NCBI GenBank assembly: GCA_913062525.1
Contig: CAJXWA010000002.1
Location: 1-64,000 of the forward strand
Origin: an uncultured Alphaproteobacteria bacterium
GTDB taxonomy: Bacteria > Pseudomonadota > Alphaproteobacteria > Sneathiellales > Sneathiellaceae
Length of the DNA stretch: 64,000 nt
Direction: 5' to 3'
Shown here piece by piece: positions 1 through 10,490 of this stretch. The position numbers and the translations under genes are program-made. Under the pieces are notes generated by a model. It was not told the DNA's origin. It saw nothing but the letters and a program-made list of their open reading frames with translations, and did no database searches. The first letter of the stretch is position 1, and each line of letters begins with the position of its first letter.

Positions 1-2
1 GT

Positions 3-797
3 ATGAATGAGAGAGGAAACGGTGTTCAGGTATGGAATGCACCAGGTGCCATTATTGAAGAAAATAACATCAGTTTAGGTCGCGATGGTATTTTCGTAAC
101 AACCAGTAAAGAAAATGTTTTTAAAAACAATCGTATGGAAAACCTGCGATTTGCTATTCACTACATGTATACGGATAAAAGCAAGGTCATTGGCAATTAC
201 TCCCGTAACAATCACATGGGGTATGCCCTGATGTCATCTACGCATCTTGTCGTGGATGGCAATGTCTCTGAAGGTGATAAAAATCGCGGCATATTGTTTA
301 ATTATACCAACAAAGTAACGGTAACGGGGAATGTGGTCAAAGGGGGCACTGATAAGTGCGTCTTTATCTATAATTCTAATAGAAATCACTTTGAAGGCAA
401 TAGTTTTTCCGACTGCAACATAGGTATTCACTTTACGGCTGGTAGCGAACGTAATGTGATGACTAGAAACGCATTCATCAATAATCGAACTCAAGTTAAA
501 TACGTGGGAACGCGGTGGCTAGAATGGTCAACTATTGATGGGGGAAATTACTGGTCCGATCATAGTGCCTTTGATTTGAATAGTGATGGATTTGCAGATA
601 GCGTTTATCGCCCTAACGATTTAACCGACCGCGTCATGTGGCAGTTCCCATCCGCAAAATTACTCATCAATAGCCCCGCAGTTCAAATTCTTAAATATGC
701 GCAATCTGCATTTCCAGCAGTACACCCTGGTGGTGTGGTTGACAGCGCGCCCCTCATGGAAAACCCGACCATAACGGCCGTAGGACATGCGCAATGA
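3..797 (+). CDS. nosD: NosD-like periplasmic right-handed beta-helix copper-maturation protein (5' end outside window)
   Basis: Beta-helix repeats (NxxxxNxxxGI..) and C-terminal GGNYWSD...FADSVYRPNDLTDRVMWQFPSAKLLINSPAVQ; followed by nosF/nosY/nosL. First ATG of the ORF is probably internal. Confidence 0.9.
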   Translation: MNERGNGVQVWNAPGAIIEENNISLGRDGIFVTTSKENVFKNNRMENLRFAIHYMYTDKSKVIGNYSRNNHMGYALMSSTHLVVDGNVSEGDKNRGILFNYTNKVTVTGNVVKGGTDKCVFIYNSNRNHFEGNSFSDCNIGIHFTAGSERNVMTRNAFINNRTQVKYVGTRWLEWSTIDGGNYWSDHSAFDLNSDGFADSVYRPNDLTDRVMWQFPSAKLLINSPAVQILKYAQSAFPAVHPGGVVDSAPLMENPTITAVGHAQ

Positions 798-1738
798 AAA
801 TGACAAATTCACTCGCCATTAATCTTGTTGGTGTTGGTAAAAAATATAGATCCGTAATCGCTGTCGACAAAGTAGACCTTTCTCTTGCGAGTAGGGAATG
901 CATTGCACTAGTTGGTCACAATGGTGCTGGTAAAAGCACTTTGATCAAAATGATGCTTGGGCTCGTAAAACCAAGTTTCGGTGAATTATCAATCTTAAAT
1001 TGTGATCCGTTCGAACGGGATTTCGCTGATGTACGACGGGGTATCGGATTTTTACCCGAGCAGGTCCTTTTCCAAAAAAATATGACGGGGCTCGAAACTT
1101 TGATTTTTTATGCAAAGTTGAAAAAATTAAGGGATGTAATTTTTCCAGAATTGTTTGCACGAGTAGGGCTTGATAATGCCGCTGATCGCAAGGTTGGTAC
1201 ATACTCGAAAGGCATGCGCCAAAAACTTGGAATGGCGCAGGCGCTGATGGGGCAGCCTAAATTGCTGGTACTGGACGAACCCACGTCTGGGTTAGATCCT
1301 ATGGCCCGTCAAAATGTATATAAAATAATTGATGAAGAGAAAACACGCGGGGCAACAGTCCTCATCTCATCACATGCTCTAACAGAATTAGATGAGCGTA
1401 TTGACCGCGTTGTGATTTTGAAAGACGGAAAGGTGGTCGCTTCGGGCTCTATAGCTTTTCTTCGTAAAACCCTCGGAATGCACGCAAAAATTAAATTGTC
1501 TGCTGAATTGAAAGTTTGCGAACAAATTGAAAGATCTTTGGTAGGAAAATATCAACTTGAAAAACCAGTAGACGGAAAACTAGTTATATCAAGTCCGCTG
1601 GATATGAAAGCGGTCGTTTTGAGTCAAATTATGGCGCTTGGACTTGAAATCAGTGATGTTGAAATCAGTGAACCGACCCTTGAGAGTGTCTATAATTCTT
1701 ACTCAAGTTCAGTTGTCGGGAGGAATAGCGATGACTGA
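794..1738 (+). CDS. nosF: ABC transporter ATP-binding protein NosF
   Basis: Walker A GHNGAGKST, signature YSKGMRQKLGMAQAL, Walker B LLVLDEPTSGLDP; overlaps nosD end; nos synteny. Confidence 0.92.
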   Translation: MKMTNSLAINLVGVGKKYRSVIAVDKVDLSLASRECIALVGHNGAGKSTLIKMMLGLVKPSFGELSILNCDPFERDFADVRRGIGFLPEQVLFQKNMTGLETLIFYAKLKKLRDVIFPELFARVGLDNAADRKVGTYSKGMRQKLGMAQALMGQPKLLVLDEPTSGLDPMARQNVYKIIDEEKTRGATVLISSHALTELDERIDRVVILKDGKVVASGSIAFLRKTLGMHAKIKLSAELKVCEQIERSLVGKYQLEKPVDGKLVISSPLDMKAVVLSQIMALGLEISDVEISEPTLESVYNSYSSSVVGRNSDD

Positions 1739-2564
1739 TATATTAACATTGGCAGTGAAAGAATTTCGCGACGGTTATCGCAATCGTTGGATTGTGCTCA
1801 TGACGCTCGTCATGACGGGTCTGGCACTGGCGTTGGTACTGCTTGGAAGTGTGCCGGTCGGTGCCACCAAAATCAGCCCTCTTGCGGTGACGGTCGTCAG
1901 CCTATCATCTCTTAGTATATTTTTTATTCCTCTTATTGCCCTATTGCTTTCATATGACAGTATCGTTGGTGAGGACGAACGCGGCACACTTACATTGTTG
2001 TTGGTCTATCCAGTCTCTAGAACGGCCATAACCTTGGGTAAGTTTTTGGGGCAACTGCTTCTTCTTTCCTTTGTGATTATTGTGGGGTTTGGTATCGCTG
2101 TTTTGGCGATTGTCTTGATGGATGACATTCCGTTCTTTGAGCAAGAATGGAATGTTTTTTTGAAGCTACTCTTGTCCTCAATATTGTTAGGCGCAAATTT
2201 TCTCGCCATCGGAATTCTGCTCAGCTCTTGGATGAAAGAACGCGGGACGGCTGCCGCCAGCGCTATCGGTGTTTGGTTGTTGTTTGTTGTTCTGTTTGAT
2301 ATGGCCCTGATGGGTATATTATCCGCAAGTGATGGCGGCATGTTCAGCGATAATTTTATTAAATGGGTTATGCTCGCCAATCCAGCAGACGCATATCGGA
2401 TGTTCAATTTGACCTCCAGTGCGGATACAGCGCTTCTTTCGGGAATGGCGGGGCTTCGCGGGGATCAAGGCGTGCCGGCCCAAGTTTTACTTGCACTACT
2501 CGTTGCTTGGATCGCCGTCCCGCTTGCGGGAGCATGCCTCGTTTTTCAAAGGAGATCGCTATGA
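1731..2564 (+). CDS. nosY: ABC transporter permease NosY (start taken at the ATG within the longer ORF 1638..2564)
   Basis: MTDILTLAVKEFRDGYRNRWIV start with AGGAATAG ribosome site; multi-TM; follows nosF. Confidence 0.9.
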   Translation: MTDILTLAVKEFRDGYRNRWIVLMTLVMTGLALALVLLGSVPVGATKISPLAVTVVSLSSLSIFFIPLIALLLSYDSIVGEDERGTLTLLLVYPVSRTAITLGKFLGQLLLLSFVIIVGFGIAVLAIVLMDDIPFFEQEWNVFLKLLLSSILLGANFLAIGILLSSWMKERGTAAASAIGVWLLFVVLFDMALMGILSASDGGMFSDNFIKWVMLANPADAYRMFNLTSSADTALLSGMAGLRGDQGVPAQVLLALLVAWIAVPLAGACLVFQRRSL

Positions 2565-3112
2565 TCGCAAAAAAAATGGCAACTCTCATATTTGTCAGCG
2601 CGTTTCTTTTGGGATGTAACACGGAGGTTGCGACCTTACCGTCACCGGAAAAGTTGACGGAACTTGCCATTGGAAACTACTGCGGAATGGTTCTAACTGA
2701 ACATGAAGGCCCCAAAGCACAGCTCTTTGAAAAAGGCAAGAATACTCCCCTTTGGTTTACAGCCGTAAGAGATGCTTTGGCCTATACCCGATTGCCGGGT
2801 GAGGGGCAAAGTGTTGTGGCTATATATGTCCATGATATGGGAAAAGCAAAAAGCTGGGAGAGACCAGACACTGACGGTATCTGGATCTTAGCCAGCGACG
2901 CCTATTATGTGATCAATAGCGAAAAACGCGGGGGCATGGGCATGACTGAGGTCGTTCCCTTTGGCGATCGGGAAAAGGCTATTCAGTTTATGAATGAATT
3001 TGGTGGAACGGTTGTGAGCTATCGAGATGTTCCAACTAAAAACCTATTCCCCGATTTTGACGAGCAAAACGTTGACGTTAGTGTCAGGTACACACAAGAG
3101 GCCGTTCAATGA
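2561..3112 (+). CDS. nosL: NosL copper chaperone lipoprotein
   Basis: MIAKKMATLIFVSAFLLGC lipobox; CGMVLTEHEGPKAQLF motif; C-terminal metal-site region; nos synteny. Confidence 0.9.
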   Translation: MIAKKMATLIFVSAFLLGCNTEVATLPSPEKLTELAIGNYCGMVLTEHEGPKAQLFEKGKNTPLWFTAVRDALAYTRLPGEGQSVVAIYVHDMGKAKSWERPDTDGIWILASDAYYVINSEKRGGMGMTEVVPFGDREKAIQFMNEFGGTVVSYRDVPTKNLFPDFDEQNVDVSVRYTQEAVQ

Positions 3113-4101
3113 GTAAAATAGAAGCTGCAAAACATCCAACGAGACGCCAGTTTATCGTCGCAGCGAGTGCGGTTGGTGCCTTATCCGTCGTGGGTTCACC
3201 TGTCATGGCGTCTGACGGTGCGCAATTGGTGACTTGGAAAGGGGCAGCACTTGGTGCTGAGGCTTCAATCCAGCTTTATCACCCTGACCCAAAATGGGCT
3301 CGGCGTCAGTTGGAGCGATGCTACAAAGAGATAAACCGATTAGAGAATTTATTTAGTCTGTACCGGCCAAATTCATCAATTTGTCTGTTGAACAAGAATG
3401 GGTCGCTGGAAAATCCGGATATAGATTTTATCCAACTGTTGTCCCGAGCAAAAGCGTTTACAGAAGTTAGCGGTGGTGCTTTTGATGTGACGGTTCAGCC
3501 TATGTGGAAATTGTACGCTGACCATTTTCAAGGTCCAAATGCTGACCCCAAAGGACCGGGAGCCGCGGTGATTAATAAAACCATCGATCTAATGGGGGCT
3601 GAAAATATTTATCTCGCATCTGATCGTGTGGGTTTCTTGAAAAAAGGAATGGGGATTACTCTCAATGGCATTGCACAAGGATATGTAACGGATAGAATTA
3701 CACAGATGTTGCGAGATGCAGGTTTCGACAATGTGTTGGTATCTTTAGGTGAGCAATTCGCATTGGGCACCAAACCAGAGCAACAGAATTGGCGCGTCGG
3801 AATTATCTCTCCAGCGGATGGCGTTTCAATCACGAAAACTGTCGATTTAAAGAACGCAGCTATTGCAACATCAGGTGGGTATGGGAGTCCGTTCGCTCCA
3901 GATTCAAATCTGAACCATCTGATCGATCCGCGAACTGGTAAAACTGCTAAATTAAGAAAATCTGTATCAGTAATTGCGAATAATGCGGTAAAGGCAGATA
4001 TGGTTTCAACAGCCTTATCACTAATGACTGAAAGTAAGGGGCGCGAATTGGTGGCAAATGATCCTTCAATTTTAGAAATGATCTATTCCAATGTTTTATA
4101 A
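3109..4101 (+). CDS. nosX: FAD:protein FMN transferase (ApbE/NosX family), Tat signal
   Basis: TRRQFIVAASAVGALS Tat signal; ApbE motifs (GGAFDVTVQPMWKLY, GITLNGIAQGYVTDRI, HLIDPRTGKTA); last gene of the nos cluster. Confidence 0.88.
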   Translation: MSKIEAAKHPTRRQFIVAASAVGALSVVGSPVMASDGAQLVTWKGAALGAEASIQLYHPDPKWARRQLERCYKEINRLENLFSLYRPNSSICLLNKNGSLENPDIDFIQLLSRAKAFTEVSGGAFDVTVQPMWKLYADHFQGPNADPKGPGAAVINKTIDLMGAENIYLASDRVGFLKKGMGITLNGIAQGYVTDRITQMLRDAGFDNVLVSLGEQFALGTKPEQQNWRVGIISPADGVSITKTVDLKNAAIATSGGYGSPFAPDSNLNHLIDPRTGKTAKLRKSVSVIANNAVKADMVSTALSLMTESKGRELVANDPSILEMIYSNVL

Positions 4102-4204
4102 GACTGAAAAACAAACGTTCAGCTTCAAACTTTGCAAGGATTAGCCCACAGGGGCAGGCGTGCAAAAGGCGATGGTATAAAGTGTTGCTGAGTTCTCCAT
4201 TTAC

Positions 4205-6082
4205 TTAACTTAGAATTTCAGTGATCTGGTCGTGGCTCACCGTTTCTTCTTTTTCCAACATTTTGAACAATACCTCTATTTTGGATTTATGATCTGTAAT
4301 GGTGTTTACAGCCGACTGTTCAGCGTCTTTCAATAATTTGGAGACAGCTTCATCAACCTTATTTGAGATGGCTTCACTAAACCTTTTGGGTTGTGCAATT
4401 TCTCTTCCTAGAAAAGGATGTTCCTCGCTCTGACTTAGATCAATGGGCCCAATGTCTTTAGACATTCCCCAGCGGGAAACCATTGAGCGTGCCAGTTGAG
4501 TTGCCCGTTTGATGTCGTCATCAGCTCCAGAACTGACATTTCCCATAAAAATTTGCTCCCCAACTCTGCCCGCAAGAATTATTGCAAGCTGATCAAGCAG
4601 GTAGTTTTCATCAAGGGTATGTCGCTCTTCCCCGGGCAACATGTGAGTGGCTCCAAGAGCACGGCCACGGGGAATTATTGTCACTTTGTAGAGAGGATCA
4701 GCGTTAGGTGAATAAAAGGCGACAGCAGTATGGCCAGCTTCATGCACCGCAAGCCGCTTGTGCTCTTCGGGTTGTATGGCAAGGGTGCGGACAGTCCCCA
4801 TGATAATCTTGTCTCGCATAGTGTCAAAATGTTCCGTAGTCACTTCGTCCACACCGTTCCTTGCCGCTGCGATAGCGGCTTCATTGACAAGGTTTTTGAG
4901 ATCGGCGCCTGAGAAGCCTGGGCAACTAGCAGCCACTGTTGCAAGGTTAACTTCTTTGGCTAAGGGTACTTTGCGAACATGTACCTTCAAAATTTGTTCA
5001 CGGGCTGTTTTATCAGGTAAGTCGAGAGTTACATGTCGATCAAATCGGCCCGGGCGAAGCAAAGCTGGATCGAGAACGTCGGGGCGATTGGTTGCCGCGA
5101 GAACAATTACGGCTTCATGACCTGAGAAGCCATCCATTTCTGACAAAATCTGATTGAGTGTTTGCTCTCGTTCGTCATTCCCGCCGCCAAAGCCGGTTCC
5201 TCTTGCTCGGCCAACGGCATCCAACTCATCAATAAAAATTATGCTGGGGGCTCGTTTTTTTGCCTCCTCAAACATTTTTCGCACGCGGGACGCGCCAACA
5301 CCAACGAACATTTCAATGAATTCGGAAGCAGATATATGAAAAAAGTTGACGCCAGCTTCACCAGCCAATGCTCTGGCGAGGAGCGTTTTTCCGGTTCCAG
5401 GAGCCCCCATTAGCAAAACGCCTCTTGGAGGTTCAGCACCAACATTCTCATAGGTTTGCGGATGTTTCAGGAAATCGACAAGTTCGGCAACCTCTCGTTT
5501 AGCGCCTTCTTGTCCGGCCACATCGTCAAAAGTCACCTTTCGTTCAGTTTTCTCTTCTTGGGCCGAAGATCCAACTAAAAAATCCTGAGAGTTACGTCCG
5601 CCAAAACGATCCATAACATTACCCTGCATCCGTCGCAGGAAGAAAATATAAACGCCAAACAGAACAAACCACGGCACTATACTTTTAAGCCAGCCAATTC
5701 CATCATCCAAAGGGCGGTTCCATATGATGATATTATTTTTCTCGAGAAGTTTTATAAGATCGGGGTCGCCACTAGCCGGCGTGATTGTTGACACTCTTTC
5801 AAAATCAGTTGTAGTTGCTCCAAACTTCTTGGGTGAACTTAAGAGTGCGCTTGCTTTGTCCCCGTCAAGAGTGACTTCTTTTATATCACCGTTCAACACA
5901 GTTTGCTTAAATTCACTATATGAAATTTTAGCTTCTTTTGGTTGTTGCACCAATTGAGTGGACAATAACATTGCCGCAAACATAAACCCAATAATGGCAA
6001 ACCAAACCCAATATGGAATTTGTTTCAAATTATCCTCCAAAAACAATGACTTTAGGGGCCCTCTTCGAATCGAGGAATTCAA
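4205..6082 (-). CDS. ftsH: ATP-dependent zinc metalloprotease FtsH
   Basis: N-terminal TM, Walker [12 protein letters not shown] region, [12 protein letters not shown] zinc motif. Confidence 0.95.
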   Translation of the reverse strand: MNSSIRRGPLKSLFLEDNLKQIPYWVWFAIIGFMFAAMLLSTQLVQQPKEAKISYSEFKQTVLNGDIKEVTLDGDKASALLSSPKKFGATTTDFERVSTITPASGDPDLIKLLEKNNIIIWNRPLDDGIGWLKSIVPWFVLFGVYIFFLRRMQGNVMDRFGGRNSQDFLVGSSAQEEKTERKVTFDDVAGQEGAKREVAELVDFLKHPQTYENVGAEPPRGVLLMGAPGTGKTLLARALAGEAGVNFFHISASEFIEMFVGVGASRVRKMFEEAKKRAPSIIFIDELDAVGRARGTGFGGGNDEREQTLNQILSEMDGFSGHEAVIVLAATNRPDVLDPALLRPGRFDRHVTLDLPDKTAREQILKVHVRKVPLAKEVNLATVAASCPGFSGADLKNLVNEAAIAAARNGVDEVTTEHFDTMRDKIIMGTVRTLAIQPEEHKRLAVHEAGHTAVAFYSPNADPLYKVTIIPRGRALGATHMLPGEERHTLDENYLLDQLAIILAGRVGEQIFMGNVSSGADDDIKRATQLARSMVSRWGMSKDIGPIDLSQSEEHPFLGREIAQPKRFSEAISNKVDEAVSKLLKDAEQSAVNTITDHKSKIEVLFKMLEKEETVSHDQITEILS

Positions 6083-6182
6083 TTAAAGAAGCTAAATGAA
6101 CGACGATCTTCAAAGTAACGCCGATACTTTTCTACTGAAAATTAAGCAGTTTCTTTTTTACCCGCGGTGAAGAAGAAGAACA

Positions 6183-6196
6183 TTGATATGAAACAA
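6183..6196. promoter_or_regulatory. Putative FNR/CRP-type box TTGATATGAAACAA
   Basis: One mismatch to TTGAT-N4-ATCAA; about 100 bp upstream of the ftsH start. Confidence 0.55.
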
Positions 6197-6243
6197 TTTT
6201 TAAGATTGTGACTTCATGGGTAGACCCGTCGAGTTTAGAGCAA

Positions 6244-7500
6244 TCAAATAAAGAAGCCAGCCATAAGAAGACCCAAACTGGTAAGGCAGCCAAGTATGGG
6301 GACCCAAAGAGGTACGTAAAAGACTTCCCCTACGGTCTCTGCGCCGTCTAATAGTTTTATTCTGATCAGTGCTAGATTTACCAAAGTGAATACCAATAAC
6401 ACGACTATTGAAGTCATTTCAGCGAGTTCAACAATGGGTAGCGTATAGGCCAGAATGACAATAAGGCCGATGATGATCAGACTCGCAGTTATTGGTGTCC
6501 GGGTCCGGGGGGAAATATAGGTGATAAAGCTCGGTAACGATCCTTGTTTGCCCAGGCCATATAAAACACGAGAAGCCATAATGACTTGAATAAGGGCACC
6601 GTTAATGGTGGCAAAAAAGGCTATTAGACCAAAAAGACCCTTAATCCAGGGCGGGGCAGATGCAAACACCAGAGAAAGAGGCGTGGTAGAGCTCAAGAGT
6701 TCTGCCATAGGAACCATAAGAATAACAACAGAAACCACAATGAGATAGACGGTTGTCGCTAAGATAAGGGTGAGTAGGATACCCCATGGGAGCGTCTTTT
6801 TAGGCTGTTTTACTTCTTCCGCTATATTTGCAATATCCTCGAACCCAACAAAAGCGAAAAAGGCCAATAATCCAGCGGAAAAAATTCCTGACCAAGCCAC
6901 TACTTCAAATGGCGGTATCAGTAAATGTGCATTGTTAAGTAAATCTGGAGTGACGAAGAAAGCATATCCAACAACTAACCCTAGTCCGCCAATTTCAATC
7001 AATGTTATTAAGGCTGCGAAACGTACGGACTCCAGAATACCCCAGATAGCAATCAAGCCCACTATTACGATAACAATGGCAAGCAAAAGGTCTTCAGATA
7101 TCGGTATATATGCATGAAGATATGCAGCAGAACCCAAGGTAACTGCGGCAGAAGAGACTACTCCAGACACAACAACCATGAGGCCCACTAAAAGTGAAAA
7201 AGAAGGAGAACGGAAACCTTCTTTGACATAGGCGGCTTCGCCGGCACTTACGGGAAATCGAGTTGATAGCTCCGCGTAACTAAAGCCGGTGAATGAGACA
7301 ACAATTGCAGCGACTACAAATGAAATTGGTGCGTAGTATCCCGCTTTTTCTGCGGTTCCTCCAATTAGCACATAGATCCCTGCACCAACGGTTACACCCA
7401 GACCGTACAAAACTAAAAGGGGTAATGAAAGACTACGTGCAAGTGTGGGCTCCGAACCTGTTTCCGAAGATTTGGAGTTCCTTATTGTTTTTACCATCAC
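6244..7500 (-). CDS. APC-family amino acid permease
   Basis: GLGVTVGAGIYVLIG, GFEDIANIAEEVKQPKKTLPWGI; about 12 TM. Confidence 0.88.
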   Translation of the reverse strand: MMVKTIRNSKSSETGSEPTLARSLSLPLLVLYGLGVTVGAGIYVLIGGTAEKAGYYAPISFVVAAIVVSFTGFSYAELSTRFPVSAGEAAYVKEGFRSPSFSLLVGLMVVVSGVVSSAAVTLGSAAYLHAYIPISEDLLLAIVIVIVGLIAIWGILESVRFAALITLIEIGGLGLVVGYAFFVTPDLLNNAHLLIPPFEVVAWSGIFSAGLLAFFAFVGFEDIANIAEEVKQPKKTLPWGILLTLILATTVYLIVVSVVILMVPMAELLSSTTPLSLVFASAPPWIKGLFGLIAFFATINGALIQVIMASRVLYGLGKQGSLPSFITYISPRTRTPITASLIIIGLIVILAYTLPIVELAEMTSIVVLLVFTLVNLALIRIKLLDGAETVGEVFYVPLWVPILGCLTSLGLLMAGFFI

Positions 7501-7525
7501 GAGTGTGTCCTTCAGTCAGAAGTCT

Positions 7526-8764
7526 TTATCTAATTTCGGCAGGTCCGCGAGAAATAATCAATCTTAGAAATAAGGGGGCGACAACGGTGGTTACGATGCT
7601 GACCAATATTAATGTGGATAGGAGCGAAGTTCCAATTTGATCTTGCTCCGTTTCTCCTGCAAAAACGCCGGCTTCATAGGCGATATCTAAAATGACAAGC
7701 TCAACGACGCCCCGTGCACTCATCGCTATGCCGATGACAGAGGCGCTTCGATTATCAAACCCCAAAACTCGAGCCATTCCCCCGGCACCAACAATTTTAC
7801 TGACAATTGCAAACAACGCTAGCGATACAAGCAAGCCAGGCACTACAAATAGGGCCTCGAAATCAACATATAGCCCAATAGAGAGGAAAAATATGGGAGC
7901 TAGAACGGCTGAAACTGCCGTTGAAACGGTTGCTTTCAATTGCACATAACTGCGGATGCCCACTTGCGATTTTTCAAAGAATAGTCCGGCCATGAAAACG
8001 CCGATAATCCAGTGTAGTGATAGTGTTTCAGCAAGCCACCCATAAGCTAGAGCGGCCATTATCAAAACACTAAATTCCATAGCTGCGGCTTCTAGAGTTT
8101 TCAGTCCATGGCGAACCCGGGGGTATATGTGCACGCCGATGACTATTGTTAAGAGAAAGAATCCCACAATTTTACCAAACAGATAAAGAAACTCACTTAG
8201 GGCAGGCAGCTCTCCAGTTTCGACAATCGCGAGCAACAGCGCGAGTAGAAAAAGGGTGATAATGTCGTCAAACAGCGCCGCAGCGACTATGACTTCCCCT
8301 GCTGCGGTTTGCAGTATTTTTAATTCGGCTAAGATTTTGATAACGACAGGGAGGGCGGTAATCGACAAGACGACCCCTGTTAGTAGAGCCTGAATATCTC
8401 TTTGACTAGATCCCTCAAGCATATACCAACTGAGAATAATGCCGCCGATCAGCGGGACAACAACACCGCCGCAGGCGACGACCAAAGCTTTGCCAGAAGA
8501 TTCCATCAGCTTTCTCGGTTGCATTTCGATGCCAGCATTCAGAACAATGAAAAAAACCGCGATGCTTGCTCCAATGTGTATCAAGTCATTGGCAATGATC
8601 TCGTGTAGGAACGGCTGACTATCACCATAGGTCGCTGCGAGCCAAACCAGTAAAATACCAGCACCAATTTCACCAACGGATGGCGGTAACTTTATGGCTT
8701 GGGCGGCACTTCCAAAACCGCGAGCCAAAACGAGGCAAATCAATAGAATTAGGAGAGGGCTCAC
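7526..8764 (-). CDS. Cation:proton antiporter (CPA-type)
   Basis: About 12 TM; PPSVGEIGAGILL, ALFDDIITLFLLALLLA, MSARGVVELVILDIAY motifs of Na+/H+ exchangers. Confidence 0.85.
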   Translation of the reverse strand: MSPLLILLICLVLARGFGSAAQAIKLPPSVGEIGAGILLVWLAATYGDSQPFLHEIIANDLIHIGASIAVFFIVLNAGIEMQPRKLMESSGKALVVACGGVVVPLIGGIILSWYMLEGSSQRDIQALLTGVVLSITALPVVIKILAELKILQTAAGEVIVAAALFDDIITLFLLALLLAIVETGELPALSEFLYLFGKIVGFFLLTIVIGVHIYPRVRHGLKTLEAAAMEFSVLIMAALAYGWLAETLSLHWIIGVFMAGLFFEKSQVGIRSYVQLKATVSTAVSAVLAPIFFLSIGLYVDFEALFVVPGLLVSLALFAIVSKIVGAGGMARVLGFDNRSASVIGIAMSARGVVELVILDIAYEAGVFAGETEQDQIGTSLLSTLILVSIVTTVVAPLFLRLIISRGPAEIR

Positions 8765-8856
8765 GCGTTTTCCTTATTGTTTCTAATGTGAGTTTGAGTT
8801 TACAGTGGACACACGAACTGATCCTTGATTTGACGCACACCGATCACAATTTTCTT

Positions 8857-8870
8857 TTGAGCAAGATCAA
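8857..8870. promoter_or_regulatory. Putative FNR/CRP-type box TTGAGCAAGATCAA
   Basis: One mismatch to TTGAT-N4-ATCAA; in the divergent intergenic region between the antiporter (-) and phosphorylase (+) genes. Confidence 0.6.
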
Positions 8871-8925
8871 AGCGGTAGATAACTTATTGAAACATAGTGG
8901 AAGTCTAATTTAGACGGGAAAATTC

Positions 8926-10410
8926 ATGTTGCGGTTGAAGAGCGTCAAAATAGACACTTATCCCGATAACGTTGCCTTTCTTGCTCGGCATTGCGAAGCC
9001 TGCCGTCCTGAAGAATTCTTAGCTCTTAGAAAAATTGACGTTATCGCCGGAGATAAAAGAATACAAGCCTCTCTTTTAATCGTAGACGATGAGAATATGG
9101 TGGGGTTGAAAGAACTTGGTTTGTCTGAGCAAGCTTTTCGTCGCTTAGGTTTGGCCGAAGGAGCCAAGGTTTCTATAGCTCCTTCTCGACAACCCCGAAG
9201 TTTAGAGCATTTGCGAAGCAAGATACATGGTGCTGCTCTCAATCGAGAGCAGATTACGATGATTATCAACGATATTGTAAATCATAGGTATTCTGAGAAA
9301 GAGATCGCAGCTTTTCTCGTGTCTTCAGCAGGTTTTATGACAACAGATGAAATGTTGGCGCTTACCGAAGCGATGGCAAACGTTGGGCATCGATTGACTT
9401 GGGGGGAGCCTAACATTGTCGACAAACATTGTGTAGGGGGCGTGCCTGGTAACCGTACATCGATGATTGTTGTCCCTATTGTCGCGGCTCACGGTCTAAT
9501 TATTCCAAAAACATCATCAAGGGCCATCACATCTTCTGCCGGAACAGCAGATACTATGGAAGTTTTGTCTCGTGTCGATTTGACAGTCGAGGAGATGCAA
9601 GATGTTGTGAAGAGGTGCAACGGTTGTATTGTTTGGGGCGGGCATGTAGGGCTCTCTCCGGTTGACGATATTCTTATATCGGTAGAGCGACCGCTTTCCA
9701 TCAATACACGAGAGCAGATGGTCGCCTCGATCATGTCAAAGAAGATGTCTGCGGGATCTACCCATTTACTAATTGATATTCCTGTTGGTCGGTACGCGAA
9801 GGTTAGCAGCCTTGATAGCGCCATGCGCCTGCGCAAACTGTTCGAATTTGTAGGTGATAAAGTGGGCGTGCATGTGGAGGTTACAGTCACTGATGGGTCT
9901 CAACCCATTGGGCAGGGCATTGGTCCCGTGCTGGAAGCAAGAGATGTTATGGCGGTGTTAGCGTGTCAGCCAAATGCACCGTTGGATTTGCGTGAGAAAT
10001 CTCTACAGATAGCAGGTGCGCTTTTGGAAACTGATCCCGATTTACGAGGCGGGAGTGGTTACGATAGGGCAAAAGAGCTCCTTGATTCAGGAGACGCATT
10101 ATCGTCGATGGAACGTATAATTAAATATCAGGGTAAGGTTGATACCCCCTATACCTTGGGGACTTTGACGAAAGATGTTTTGGCCCCTCGTCGAGGGACC
10201 GTTAGCGCCATAGATTGTTTCCGCATTAGCCGACTTGCACGACTTGCCGGAGCACCGTTTGAAAAAGGTGCAGGAATTGATTTATTCAAAAAAATTGGCG
10301 ACACAGTTGCGTCGGGAGAACCTCTCTACCGAATATATGCCAACTTTCAATCGGATTACGCCTTTGCTAGTGAGTTTGCAGCAAAAGACAACGGTTATCA
10401 CCTGGAGTGA
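8926..10410 (+). CDS. AMP/thymidine phosphorylase, archaeal-type (long N-terminal domain)
   Basis: [48 protein letters not shown]; 494 aa with an extra ~80 aa N-terminal domain as in archaeal AMP phosphorylase. Confidence 0.88.
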   Translation: MLRLKSVKIDTYPDNVAFLARHCEACRPEEFLALRKIDVIAGDKRIQASLLIVDDENMVGLKELGLSEQAFRRLGLAEGAKVSIAPSRQPRSLEHLRSKIHGAALNREQITMIINDIVNHRYSEKEIAAFLVSSAGFMTTDEMLALTEAMANVGHRLTWGEPNIVDKHCVGGVPGNRTSMIVVPIVAAHGLIIPKTSSRAITSSAGTADTMEVLSRVDLTVEEMQDVVKRCNGCIVWGGHVGLSPVDDILISVERPLSINTREQMVASIMSKKMSAGSTHLLIDIPVGRYAKVSSLDSAMRLRKLFEFVGDKVGVHVEVTVTDGSQPIGQGIGPVLEARDVMAVLACQPNAPLDLREKSLQIAGALLETDPDLRGGSGYDRAKELLDSGDALSSMERIIKYQGKVDTPYTLGTLTKDVLAPRRGTVSAIDCFRISRLARLAGAPFEKGAGIDLFKKIGDTVASGEPLYRIYANFQSDYAFASEFAAKDNGYHLE

Positions 10411-10490
10411 AATCGTCTCCGATAAGGGGGCTTCCAATTGTGTTTTACTGACTCCGCTTCGTATTAAGCCGCTGAGAGAGGAAATTTGGA

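Noticed and set aside
234-494. Minus-strand ORF inside nosD
   Set aside because: Antisense to a clear NosD coding region; low-complexity translation with no domain signature.
4496-5413. Several plus-strand ORFs inside ftsH
   Set aside because: Antisense shadows of the conserved FtsH frame.
8820-8850. Second FNR-like element (TTGATTTGACGCACACCGATCACAA) beside the 8857 box
   Set aside because: Half-site spacing does not fit TTGAT-N4-ATCAA; too weak to claim.
9489-9890. 133-aa minus ORF inside the phosphorylase gene
   Set aside because: Opposite-strand shadow of conserved catalytic core.
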